DNA of 64,000 nt from Faecalibacterium prausnitzii (GTDB taxonomy: Bacteria; Bacillota; Clostridia; Oscillospirales; Ruminococcaceae). The position numbers and the translations under genes were made by a program. The stretch spans positions 930,001 through 994,000 of the forward strand of contig NZ_CP065377.1 of the NCBI RefSeq assembly GCF_019967995.1, written 5' to 3'. Numbering within the stretch: position 1 is the first letter of the stretch; each line of letters begins with the position of its first letter. The notes below the pieces were generated by a model that was given only the letters and a program-made list of their open reading frames with translations, searched no databases and had not been told where the DNA came from. Below, piece by piece: positions 1 to 7,451 of the stretch.

Positions 1-1231
1 GATAATAAAACGCAATATACCTTGTTAGGGAGATCTTGTTTTGGGGAACGGCAACGCGGTTCACTTGGTTTTCGATAAAGAGCTGTTGGTTCGTGACCAC
101 CATCATATTGGCGGTCCAAGTTGTGTTGGTTCTGGCAAGGCGATATTCTTCAGCCAGATTGGGACTCTGGTCGAAATGGAAGATCATGTCGATCTCGCCT
201 GATTTCAGCGCATTGAGTTCCGCCTCTTTGTCGTCATAACCGACCAACTGAAATTCCAGCTCCTGATTTCCCAGACAATCTGCGGCAAACTGAATATAGT
301 CCGTTATTGTTCCGGTAATCTCACCGGTGGCAGGGTCATAGGTGCTGACGCCGCTATCACTCGTCAGAAAGCCCATCCGGATCGCACCGTGCTTTCTGAG
401 CCACGCCTTTTCCTCTCCCGTAAGGATGGGCTTATAATCCAGCGAGAAATACTTTTTACACAGATCCGCCGTATAAAAAGGAGCCTCTTCGTCCAACGCG
501 TACATCGCATTGTCCAGTTCTTCCTTGAGATCCGGACGGTCTTTGTTGAACACATAGTAGATGCTGGATTTTCCCACGCGGGTTATGGTCGAGATGCCAA
601 GCTCTGCCCAGTAGGATTCTTCCAGCGAAACAAAGCAGTCGATCTCGTGATTGGCCAGCTTTTGCTTCACATCCTCGTTGTTGGAGATGTTAACGTGCTG
701 CGTTTTTATGCCGTGTTTTTCCTCCCATTCGGTCAGCATCACTTCCGGTTCCGTTCCCATTACAACGCCGATCTTTTTGCCGTCCAGCGTTTTAAGGTTG
801 GGGGCGGAGATATCTGCGCGCGAGAGATCGGCGTAGAGGTAATATTTTTCCTCCCCCATCGGTTCGTCCGAAAACAGCATCTCCTCAGCGCGATCCTCCG
901 TATAAGAAATACCGCCCATGATGTCGATTTCGCCGTTTTCAAGTTTTTCAAAGCAGTCTGACCAGTCGCAGGTCACATATTCGAACTGCCAGCCTGTATA
1001 GCCGGATAGTGTTTCCAGCAACTCGTAGCCGTAGCCCTTTCTTGCGCCCCTCTCGTTGCAATAGTTGAAGGTGTCCTCAAACGAACCAACGCGGACGACC
1101 CTTACAGGGGCGGTTTCTGCGGCAGCCTTCACAGGGAGCACAGCTGACAGCAACAGCAGCAGGCACAGCATTGCACAGACGCTTTTCCGCATCAGCGTCT
1201 GCATGGTTTCGCTCGTTCCAGAGTTTTTCAT
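1..1231 (-). CDS. Sensor protein with tandem extracellular solute-binding (SBP_bac_3) domains, 3' end outside window
   Basis: The minus frame is open from ATG 1231 to the window edge (410 codons seen). A GGAGAAAG ribosome site lies about 12 bases upstream. Residues about 15-38 form a signal peptide or anchor (LCLLLLLSAVLPVKAAA). Two periplasmic-binding modules of the amino-acid type follow, with typical phrases such as GYGYELLETL, LENGEIDIMGGISYT and, in the second repeat, LKSGEIDMIFHFDQ. In this family such modules usually sit outside the membrane and feed a kinase or GGDEF/EAL output; the output domain is beyond the window. The architecture parallels the split kinase at 1664-4506, so the two look like paralogues in tandem. 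Ligand unknown. Confidence 0.85.
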   Translation of the reverse strand, partial: MKNSGTSETMQTLMRKSVCAMLCLLLLLSAVLPVKAAAETAPVRVVRVGSFEDTFNYCNERGARKGYGYELLETLSGYTGWQFEYVTCDWSDCFEKLENGEIDIMGGISYTEDRAEEMLFSDEPMGEEKYYLYADLSRADISAPNLKTLDGKKIGVVMGTEPEVMLTEWEEKHGIKTQHVNISNNEDVKQKLANHEIDCFVSLEESYWAELGISTITRVGKSSIYYVFNKDRPDLKEELDNAMYALDEEAPFYTADLCKKYFSLDYKPILTGEEKAWLRKHGAIRMGFLTSDSGVSTYDPATGEITGTITDYIQFAADCLGNQELEFQLVGYDDKEAELNALKSGEIDMIFHFDQSPNLAEEYRLARTNTTWTANMMVVTNQQLFIENQVNRVAVPQNKISLTRYIAFYY

Positions 1232-1390
1232 TTTATCCAATCTTTCTCCGCCCCAGACGGCTCATTCTAGCTTTATTTTCACTTCACCGATTTCAGGAAG
1301 GTGCTTGCAATATCATTCTCGTTCTGCTGTCAGTAGCTTTTTTGAATATATAGATATACTATTATATGGTATATATTGTAACATTATAAC

Positions 1391-1448
1391 AAAAGCGTTT
1401 CAAGGCTTTTTTTTCGTAAAGAGCACTTGTTTTCTATGGAACGCTTTT
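1391..1448 (-). terminator. Candidate leader hairpin before the partial sensor gene
   Basis: Inverted arms AAAAGCGTT (1440-1448) and AACGCTTTT (1391-1399) enclose about 40 bases. The 3' arm with its preceding CCTTGAAA resembles the riboswitch terminator at 4543-4592 (CCTTGAAAGCGTTT). I see no c-di-GMP aptamer upstream here, so this may be a degenerate copy of that leader. The long loop makes terminator function uncertain. Confidence 0.35.
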
Positions 1449-1563
1449 ACCCTGCCGCAAGCCACAGGATATAAGCTGCTCCGATGTACTTCATCACTCC
1501 CATTACATTTGGAAGCAAAGAATTAACCCCATATACGAAAATTGCGCATAAGATTTGTACTAC
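1447..1563 (-). pseudogene. Fragment of a LysE/RhtB-type transporter gene
   Basis: The minus frame 1563-1447 reads VQILCAIFVYGVNSL then LPNVMGVMKYIGAAYILW and stops. This resembles the first-third segment of LysE-family amino-acid exporters (GVMKYIGAAYILWLAW type). Neither a proper start nor the rest of the gene is present. A GAAGGAGGC ribosome site and an ATG lie just upstream but in another frame. I read it as debris left by rearrangement. Family assignment is from recall of the motif. Confidence 0.5.
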
Positions 1564-1593
1564 ATTTTGGCCTCCTTCTTTAGTTTTTAGGGT

Positions 1594-1630
1594 ATAAAAA
1601 TAGCGGGCAACCTTTTTGTGGTCGCCCGCT
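1594..1630 (-). terminator. Terminator after the hybrid kinase; copy of the 4928-4964 hairpin
   Basis: On the minus strand AGCGGGC...GCCCGCT forms a stem followed by ATTTTTAT, 34 bases past the kinase stop at 1664. The 37-base block matches 4928-4964 at 32 positions in the same orientation. Both are followed by an AAGGAGG-type ribosome site and an ATG, so the block marks a repeated module boundary. Confidence 0.75.
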
Positions 1631-1663
1631 TGGGGGAAATATGTAGGTGTTAATCCGCTGGAG

Positions 1664-3844
1664 TTACGGCCTGTTCAAGTTACGCTCAATAACTTTGGTT
1701 ACTTCTTCCATGTTAAGAGGCTTGGAAACATGACCGTTCATGCCTGCGTCCAGAGATGCCTGAACGTCCTCCGAAAAAGCATTTGCCGACAATGCGATGA
1801 TGGGAATCTCTTCTGCATCCGAGCGGTCAGCATACATTGCTCGGATCGCCTTTGCCGCCTGATGTCCATCCATTTTAGGCATCATAATGTCCATCAGGAT
1901 AATATCATAAGTGCCCGCCGGATGCTCTGCGAACAGATCAACAACTTCCTGCCCATCTGCTGCACGCGTTACTGTCATTCCCAAATCTTCCAACAGAATC
2001 GTGGCAAGTTCGGCGTTCAGATCATTATCTTCGGCCAGAAGCACCTTGATCCCTTTCAGGTCATTGTGCTGTACAAGCGGCTTTGTTTTTTCGACTTTCT
2101 CAGCATTTGTCAATTCCATGGGAATCTCTACGGTAAAGGTCGTACCGACGCCCTTCCGGCTGTCTACTGTGATCGTGCCGCCCATCAGTTCAATATACTT
2201 CTTTGAGATGGGCATTCCCAGACCCGTGCCCTTATACTGTGTCCGTACGCCATTTTCTTCCTGCGCAAATTCGTCAAAAATTTTTTTCTGGAAATCTTCG
2301 CTCATACCGATGCCGGTATCTTTGATCCGATAGCAAATTACGATGTGCTGTGCATCGGCTCCCGGACGGCTGCCTGCATCAAAACGGATGGTGCCGCCAT
2401 CCTTGGTAAATTTCACGGCATTATTCAGGATATTGACCAGAATTTCCCGGATACGGACGGGTTCCGTCATGACATAGGGATTTTGCAGCGGTTCACGATG
2501 CACTTCAAAGTTCAGTTCCCGGTTCAGAAGCATCCCCTTCACGATCTCGATCACACTGTCTGTAACTGCGGTGATATTCGCCGGAACAGGGGAAAACTCC
2601 ACCTTTCCGCTCTCGATGCGGCTCAGATCCAGCACATCATTCAGCAGGGACAGCAGATGATCCGAGCTTTCCTCGATCTTCTTCAGACAGTTGTGCATTT
2701 CCGGCACAGAATCCTGATGCAATGCAATATTTGTAAAGCCGATGATGGCGTTCATAGGGGTGCGGATGTCGTGGGACATATTGGAAAGGAATGTGCTTTT
2801 GGCTTTGCTGGCTGCTTGCGCCTGCTCTGCAAGGGCAGTCATTTCTTTCGCTTTCTGCTGGGCTGCAAGCTGTAATTTTCTGCGTGTTTGCAAGCGGTTC
2901 AAAATAACGATCAGCGTGACCGCCATCCACGAGATAAATACGATGATGGCGACAACTGTGACCGGATGCAGACGGATCATATCTGCAAGTGTCAGATTCG
3001 TTGCTTTATAAGTGGTGTACTGTGTTGCAAGGTCTTCCACAAGATTATCCGGCATTGCGTACATTGCTTTTGTCAGGATACCTGCCAGCGCATGGTTTTC
3101 CGTAGAGGAAACCACCATGCGGTAACTGAATGTGGGTTGTTCCAGCGGCATGTAGGTCATTGTACCTGTTGTGTCGCTGTTGACGAATGCCTGTGCCATG
3201 TAATAGTAGACAAAGGCTGCATCCGCTTTGCCATCGCGGACCGCTTCCATCATCTCCTGACGGGTACTGCACATCAGTTTTTCCGCACCGGGTGCCAGCA
3301 CATCTTCGATCGATGTGGACGCGGTCTGATTGACTGTGGTGACAACATGGATCTTCCCATCAAAGTCTCTCCGCGTCACTCTTGCCATTCGCATCGTGAT
3401 ATAGGGAGCGGTCAATCCCCATTCTTTGGTCTCTGCGTAATTATCCGTATCCAATCGTGCATCAATACTGATGTTTACCGCATCCTTATTGCTTTGATAT
3501 GCGATATACTCATCTCTGGTCGCAGGAACAAGAAACTCATACGAGAGTCCTGCATAGTCTGCTATCTTCCGAAAATAGTCCGGGAGAATGCCCTTTACTT
3601 CGCCATTTTCTGTATAGGAATAGGGATACCGGGTCGGGTCGCACAGAACATGAAGGGGGTTTTCCTTGGAATATTGGGCAATGATACGCTTTTCTTCTTC
3701 CGTGTACTCCAGATTTTTGGTATCGGTAGTTTCGTAGTTTTTGTTATAGAGGGTCGTTTTCCAGCTGCCTTCGGCAGCGTTCATCTGATCAATCGCATAA
3801 TTTATCTTATTCAGAAGTTCAGTGTTTCCTTTTTTGACGATCAC
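1664..3844 (-). CDS. Hybrid sensor histidine kinase, C-terminal part of a frameshifted gene
   Basis: This frame holds the rest of a second SBP_bac_3 domain (about residues 35-285), a membrane span near 300-318 (VVAIIVFISWMAVTLIVIL) and a HisKA domain with the H-box FLSNMSHDIRTPMNA. An HATPase follows (N-box ILVNILNNAVKF, G-boxes DTGIGM and GTGLGM), then a receiver domain with LLAEDNDLNAE, phospho-acceptor region ILMDIMMPKMDG and the conserved lysine in SKPL. It has no signal peptide because the N-terminal half is in another frame (3841-4506). The apparent GTG start at 3844 has no good ribosome site. Family knowledge: ligand sensing outside the cell, phosphotransfer to its own receiver. As sequenced it cannot be made as one chain without frameshifting. 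Confidence 0.85.
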   Translation of the reverse strand: MIVKKGNTELLNKINYAIDQMNAAEGSWKTTLYNKNYETTDTKNLEYTEEEKRIIAQYSKENPLHVLCDPTRYPYSYTENGEVKGILPDYFRKIADYAGLSYEFLVPATRDEYIAYQSNKDAVNISIDARLDTDNYAETKEWGLTAPYITMRMARVTRRDFDGKIHVVTTVNQTASTSIEDVLAPGAEKLMCSTRQEMMEAVRDGKADAAFVYYYMAQAFVNSDTTGTMTYMPLEQPTFSYRMVVSSTENHALAGILTKAMYAMPDNLVEDLATQYTTYKATNLTLADMIRLHPVTVVAIIVFISWMAVTLIVILNRLQTRRKLQLAAQQKAKEMTALAEQAQAASKAKSTFLSNMSHDIRTPMNAIIGFTNIALHQDSVPEMHNCLKKIEESSDHLLSLLNDVLDLSRIESGKVEFSPVPANITAVTDSVIEIVKGMLLNRELNFEVHREPLQNPYVMTEPVRIREILVNILNNAVKFTKDGGTIRFDAGSRPGADAQHIVICYRIKDTGIGMSEDFQKKIFDEFAQEENGVRTQYKGTGLGMPISKKYIELMGGTITVDSRKGVGTTFTVEIPMELTNAEKVEKTKPLVQHNDLKGIKVLLAEDNDLNAELATILLEDLGMTVTRAADGQEVVDLFAEHPAGTYDIILMDIMMPKMDGHQAAKAIRAMYADRSDAEEIPIIALSANAFSEDVQASLDAGMNGHVSKPLNMEEVTKVIERNLNRP

Positions 3845-4506
3845 ATAAAAATCACTGCTGCGAATTTTTCAAGGATGCGCTCATTGTTCATTTTGCGCAG
3901 GGAACTGGTGACAATGGCATCAACCGTTCCATTCTGAAGTGCCTCTGCTATCTCCTCAGCCGAATCGAAATAGACCGATTTGTAAGTGAAGCCTTTGGTT
4001 CGTGCATACTCCGCAAATTCATCGTTCCGGGAGTTTCCGCGCAGGAGTGCAACACGCATCCCATCGTAGGTACTATACTTTCCCTCAACGATGGTGCTAT
4101 TATCGCTGCGGACAGTCAGGATACCATTGTTGGTTCCGATCGGACGGGAAAAATCAAATAATTCTTCGCGCTCAGGCGTTCTGCGGGCAGAAGTTACCAT
4201 GTCGATTTCGCCGTCGATCAGCATCTGCTGCATTTCTTCCCAGCTTTTGTCATAGCCGACGTATTCATAGTCTACATCCCAGTAGCGCGCCATCAAGCGG
4301 AGAAAATCGTAGCCATAACCGCTGCGGTTTCCGTCCTCGTCCATCATGTGATAGCCGTCCATTGCAAAAAAGCCAACCCTCACACGCTCATGCTGGCTTA
4401 CTGTTTCTGCTGCGCTTGCCGAAAGAGACAGCAATGCCGTCAGCAGAAGCATCGTCATTAGAATTGCCAGACCCCTGCAAGTTCTGGCTCGCTTTGTAAC
4501 ATTCAT
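3841..4506 (-). CDS. N-terminal part of the frameshifted hybrid kinase: signal peptide plus SBP_bac_3 domain
   Basis: ATG 4506 is preceded by AAGGGGTC. Residues about 8-33 are a signal peptide (LAILMTMLLLTALLSLSASA), followed by one amino-acid-binding-type module (GYGYDFLRLMARYWDVDYEY; DGEIDMVTSARRTPEREE). The frame ends ILEKFAAVIFM-stop. If one base is added near 3857 the reading becomes KFAASDFYVIVKKGN and runs into the downstream kinase frame without a break. So this is half of one gene broken by a single-base deletion, or a sequencing error. It sits 137 bases downstream of a c-di-GMP-I riboswitch aptamer. Confidence 0.85.
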   Translation of the reverse strand: MNVTKRARTCRGLAILMTMLLLTALLSLSASAAETVSQHERVRVGFFAMDGYHMMDEDGNRSGYGYDFLRLMARYWDVDYEYVGYDKSWEEMQQMLIDGEIDMVTSARRTPEREELFDFSRPIGTNNGILTVRSDNSTIVEGKYSTYDGMRVALLRGNSRNDEFAEYARTKGFTYKSVYFDSAEEIAEALQNGTVDAIVTSSLRKMNNERILEKFAAVIFM

Positions 4507-4542
4507 AACATGACCCCTTCATTTTTATAACTCTGCCGCTGG

Positions 4543-4592
4543 AAAATAAATAAACGCTTTCAAGGCATGGCGAACCCATGACTGAAAGCGTC
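4543..4592 (-). terminator. Riboswitch expression platform: intrinsic terminator
   Basis: Minus strand: GACGCTTTCA, then CATGG-loop-CCATG, then TGAAAGCGT and a TTTATTTATTTT tail. The outer 9-bp stem is perfect. It lies between the c-di-GMP aptamer (4643-4720) and the ATG at 4506, where a transcription-terminating platform is expected. Confidence 0.8.
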
Positions 4593-4642
4593 ATCTGACT
4601 TCATAAAGCGATATTTACGGACAGCAGAAAACAGCAATTTCT

Positions 4643-4720
4643 TACTGGCAACTGGCTGACCCGGTGGGTCCCTATAGCTTTGCGTCGCCGACTTGCGCCG
4701 GGTTTGCCTATGAACTTTCA
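4643..4720 (-). promoter_or_regulatory. Cyclic di-GMP-I (GEMM) riboswitch aptamer
   Basis: The minus strand carries the conserved GEMM-I pieces in order: ATAGGCAAACCC, a GCAA tetraloop in a CCGGC/GTCGG stem, GACGCAAAGC, GGGACCC...CGGGTC, and the closing AGCCAGTTGCC. The GGCAA/TTGCC ends can pair to form P1. It lies in the 5' leader of the split sensor kinase with a strong terminator between. The family binds c-di-GMP. Direction of the response (on or off) cannot be read by eye. Confidence 0.85.
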
Positions 4721-4816
4721 TAAAAAGTTTACCATAGAAATAAATCCTTGCCAAGACGTTTTTGAAAAAAAGTCGAAAAATGTTTTGAAACAGCAAACAG
4801 AGGGAAGTGATACACC

Positions 4817-4903
4817 ATAGTCCGTCCAGCTTTCCCAGTACCGCGTCAGACCGTTTGCCGTGCGCTGGGCAAGGGCGAGATATTCTTCGGTTTTGCTTGA
4901 CAT
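4817..4903 (-). pseudogene. 5' stub of the large helicase/methylase-type gene of Firmicutes integrative elements
   Basis: From ATG 4903 (GGAAGGAGG site, spacing 6) the first 29 codons read MSSKTEEYLALAQRTANGLT then RYWESWTDY. I recognise this as the start of a very large protein of Firmicutes integrative elements; the usual continuation (LTTASRLYKYPF type) is missing. After residue 29 the sequence is unrelated and leads into the riboswitch. It is a breakpoint scar showing that the sensor cassette sits in element DNA. Confidence 0.55.
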
Positions 4904-4927
4904 TGCTGCCTCCTTCCGATTTTGAGC

Positions 4928-4964
4928 ATAAAAACAGCGGGCAACCGTTTTGTGATTGCCCGCA
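4928..4964 (-). terminator. Terminator-like hairpin, partner of 1594-1630
   Basis: Minus strand GCGGGCAA...TTGCCCGC (8-bp stem) is followed by TGTTTTTATG, just upstream of the element-gene stub at 4903. It is nearly the same 37-base block as 1594-1630, in direct orientation. Confidence 0.65.
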
Positions 4965-4974
4965 GGTAGATGTA

Positions 4975-5003
4975 TTGTATCTCTTTAAGATATATGGTAC
5001 ACT
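4975..5003 (+). promoter_or_regulatory. Promoter of the sodium symporter gene
   Basis: TTGTAT, 17-base spacer, TACACT. The predicted start is about 35 bases before the symporter ATG, which has AGGAGTG at 5032-5038. Confidence 0.6.
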
Positions 5004-5046
5004 AATCCTGTTTCTGGATAGGAAAAAAGAATAGGAGTGTGTTACT

Positions 5047-6420
5047 ATGGATTCACAGCATCCCAAACGGAGCGCCTTTTCCGGTAAGATCGGCTTTGTT
5101 CTTTCTGCTGCCGGCGCATCCGTGGGCCTTGGCAACATCTGGCGTTTCCCGTATCTGGCCGCAAAATATGGCGGCGGTATTTTTCTGCTGGTGTACATTG
5201 TGCTGGCCGTTACTTTTGGTTACACCATGATCGTGGCAGAAACCGCGCTGGGCCGCATGACCAAAAAGAGCCCGGTCGGCGCTTTCGGAGCATTTGGCAA
5301 GAGCGGTAAGCTGAAGTTTGGTGGATGGATCAATGCCATCATTCCCATTCTGATTGTACCGTACTATTCGGTCATCGGTGGCTGGGTCATCCGTTATCTT
5401 TCCGCCTATGTCAGTGGACACGGCAGTGAGTTAGCACAGGATGGCTATTTCTCCGGCTTTATTTCCAGCGGCCTGTCTGCTGAGGTATGCTTTCTCATCT
5501 TTACGGTTTTCACGCTTTCCATCATTTTTGCCGGTGTCCGTAATGGCGTGGAACGAGTGTCTAAGCTGATGATGCCCGTTTTGGTGGTTTTGTCTGTTGT
5601 CATTGCGATTTACTCGGTCACCCGTCCGGGCGCATTGGCCGGAGTCAAGTATTTCCTGATTCCCAACGTTGCAAACTTTTCATGGATGACTGTTGTCACC
5701 GCCATGGGGCAGATGTTCTACTCTCTGTCCATTGCCATGGGCATTCTGGTGACCTTCGGCTCCTATATGAAAAAGGATGTTTCCATTGAGGAATCCACAG
5801 AAAATGTTGAAATTTTTGACACTGCCATTGCAATCATGGCCGGTCTGATGATCATACCTGCTGTATTTTCCTTCTCTGGCGGTGACCCGAACACCCTGCA
5901 GGCAGGCCCTTCTTTGATGTTCATCACCATCCCCAAAGTATTTGAGAGTATGGGGTTCGGCCACGTTGTAGGCGTACTGTTCTTCCTGTTGGTTCTCTTT
6001 GCCGCTGTTACAAGTTCCATTGCCTTGACAGAGAGTGCCGTTTCCACCTTTGAGGATGAACTCGGCTGGAACCGACAGATGGCTACCGCCTGCATTGGTA
6101 TTATCATGGTTGTCTTAGGCAGTCTGTCCGCGCTTGGCTACGGCCCGCTGGCCGGTGTGACGGTGTTCGGGATGCAGTTTCTGGACTTCTTCGATTTTCT
6201 GACAAACTCTGTTATGATGCCCATCGCCGCCATTTCCACCTGCGTGCTGGTATCCCGTGTCATCGGCGTAGAAAAAATCGAAGAAGAAGTCACAATGGAC
6301 GGTAAGCCGTTCCGCCGCAAAAAGATTTTCAACTTTATGATTCGCTATCTTTGCCCTGTTTTTGCCGCCATCATTCTGATCAGTTCAGTGGCCAATACTC
6401 TTGGCTGGATTTCCATGTGA
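5047..6420 (+). CDS. Sodium-dependent transporter of the neurotransmitter:sodium symporter (NSS/SNF) family
   Basis: 457 residues, a usual bacterial NSS length. The family signature is clear at residues about 22-50: GASVGLGNIWRFPYLAAKYG followed by GGIFLLVYI, the unwound TM1 that binds Na+ and substrate. Roughly eleven hydrophobic spans can be counted. Family members import amino acids or related compounds with Na+; substrate is not predictable here. The ATG at 5047 has an AGGAGTG site 8 bases upstream and a promoter at 4975. It is monocistronic, ending at a terminator. Confidence 0.93.
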   Translation: MDSQHPKRSAFSGKIGFVLSAAGASVGLGNIWRFPYLAAKYGGGIFLLVYIVLAVTFGYTMIVAETALGRMTKKSPVGAFGAFGKSGKLKFGGWINAIIPILIVPYYSVIGGWVIRYLSAYVSGHGSELAQDGYFSGFISSGLSAEVCFLIFTVFTLSIIFAGVRNGVERVSKLMMPVLVVLSVVIAIYSVTRPGALAGVKYFLIPNVANFSWMTVVTAMGQMFYSLSIAMGILVTFGSYMKKDVSIEESTENVEIFDTAIAIMAGLMIIPAVFSFSGGDPNTLQAGPSLMFITIPKVFESMGFGHVVGVLFFLLVLFAAVTSSIALTESAVSTFEDELGWNRQMATACIGIIMVVLGSLSALGYGPLAGVTVFGMQFLDFFDFLTNSVMMPIAAISTCVLVSRVIGVEKIEEEVTMDGKPFRRKKIFNFMIRYLCPVFAAIILISSVANTLGWISM

Positions 6421-6430
6421 CAACAAATTT

Positions 6431-6480
6431 TTGAAAAAGGCAGCTGTTTCTCTTTATTTAAGCGGAAACGGCTGTTTTTC
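6431..6480 (+). terminator. Terminator of the symporter gene
   Basis: CAGCTGTTTC and GAAACGGCTG pair across a short AT-rich loop and are followed by TTTTTCTTT. Confidence 0.75.
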
Positions 6481-6522
6481 TTTAATGAAAATTCCATGTA
6501 CGCCGCCCGCAGGCGGCAAAAA

Positions 6523-6717
6523 TCAGTCCATAGGAAACTCAACCTCCGCAAACTGCGCATCGGTCAGCAGCTTCAGCTTTTCGATAACGCCCTCGGACAG
6601 CTCCCGCAGCGCAGTTTCATCCGGCATCAGGTAGCACTGCATGAGCCGTAGTTCCTGCATCAGCCCCAGCCGGGAGCCGGTGTTGTAAAGCATCAGTTCT
6701 TCATGGTCAAAGTTCAT
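6523..6717 (-). CDS. Transposon-transfer-assisting (TTRAP-like) small protein
   Basis: 64 residues from ATG 6717 (MNFDHEELMLYNTGSR...LTDAQFAEVEF). This matches my recollection of the small TTRAP family of Firmicutes conjugative transposons: acidic, helical, ending TDAEF-like. It overlaps the end of the YodL-type remnant by 11 bases. Its function in transfer is only assumed from family naming. Likely a survivor of a decayed element. Confidence 0.5.
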   Translation of the reverse strand: MNFDHEELMLYNTGSRLGLMQELRLMQCYLMPDETALRELSEGVIEKLKLLTDAQFAEVEFPMD

Positions 6718-6964
6718 GGGCATCCCTCGCTTTCCGGCAGGCGGCAGGGTTGCACTCCGGGACATCGCACTTCTCTTTGAGCGTTTGCAAAACCGAGGTG
6801 CGTTCCGGCTTTTTATCCAGAAACCCCGGCAGCTCCTTGAAGCCGATGCTGTCCACATAATGCGCCGAAATCTTCCCATCCTGATTCAGCATGATCACAT
6901 CGCTGACCGACAGACTGTGCCCATGATAATCCGTCGAGCGGGCGCAGTTGAATTTCTGGTAAAG
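6707..6964 (-). pseudogene. YodL-domain protein, N-terminus deleted
   Basis: The minus frame reads ...STDYHGHSLSVSDVIML, then HYVDSIGFKELPGFLDKKPE. This is the YodL/DUF4316 pattern (FYGHSLSVSDVV, HYVDSxGF, LPGF) found in Firmicutes integrative elements. No start codon with a ribosome site exists in frame before the conserved part. Upstream DNA belongs to another gene (6965-7046), so a deletion joined the two. Confidence 0.55.
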
Positions 6965-7046
6965 TTGTTGCTTCTTCTACAGACAGCACATCAGGATAGT
7001 TCACAAATAATTTTTCATAATACTCTTTTGCTTGATTTTGATTCAT
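6965..7046 (-). pseudogene. 5' stub of a small helix-turn-helix gene of integrative elements
   Basis: From ATG 7046 the frame gives MNQNQAKEYYEKLFVNYPDV then LSVEEATTL. This resembles the start of excisionase-like HTH proteins of these elements, which continue into a DNA-binding helix. Here it is fused out of frame to the YodL remnant, so it is truncated near codon 27. Confidence 0.45.
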
Positions 7047-7451
7047 TATCCTTGACTTTCCTTTCGTTTTGTGCCTAAGCAGAGGAGCGTTTTGCCCTGC
7101 ATCCCTCCTGAACATCCCTCCAATTTCCATTTGGGCGGTCCAAACCGAAAAAACAGAGTAGAGGAAAAACGCATCGAAAAATCGTGGATATTTCAAATTA
7201 TTATTTGTTGAAGCGTGAATTTTGCCTTTGCACAGCAGGGGAGCAATCAGCCCTGCGGGCTGTTGCTCAGTGCGCGGGAGACCCCCACCACCGGCATTGC
7301 AAGCAGCTCGAAATCGAAAGGTTTTGGGCTGCTTTTCTTTTTATCCCCTCACATCCGGCCCGTCTTCACACGTTTGTCTCCACCGGGAAACTGCTGACGA
7401 TGTGCTTGAGGGTGTTATAACGGAAGGTTCCGGTGCTTTTTTGTATCAAAA
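7047..7451. other. Non-coding stretch with element-end-like sequence
   Basis: I see no convincing gene. A hairpin at about 7241-7268 (GAGCAA-CAGCC/GGGCTG-TTGCTC) and a terminator at 7301-7342 are present. The short open frames here look spurious. Confidence 0.4.
7301..7342 (+). terminator. Rightward terminator
   Basis: AAGCAGC...GGCTGCTT followed by TTCTTTTT. No rightward gene precedes it closely, so it may belong to decayed element DNA. Confidence 0.5.

Noticed and set aside
4560..5198. 212-codon minus-strand open frame
   Set aside because: It crosses the riboswitch, a terminator and the symporter start; no protein-like composition.
7184..7420. Overlapping short plus frames near the 7.3-kb terminator
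   Set aside because: Several frames are open at once, none with a ribosome site; looks like over-callable repeat DNA rather than a gene.
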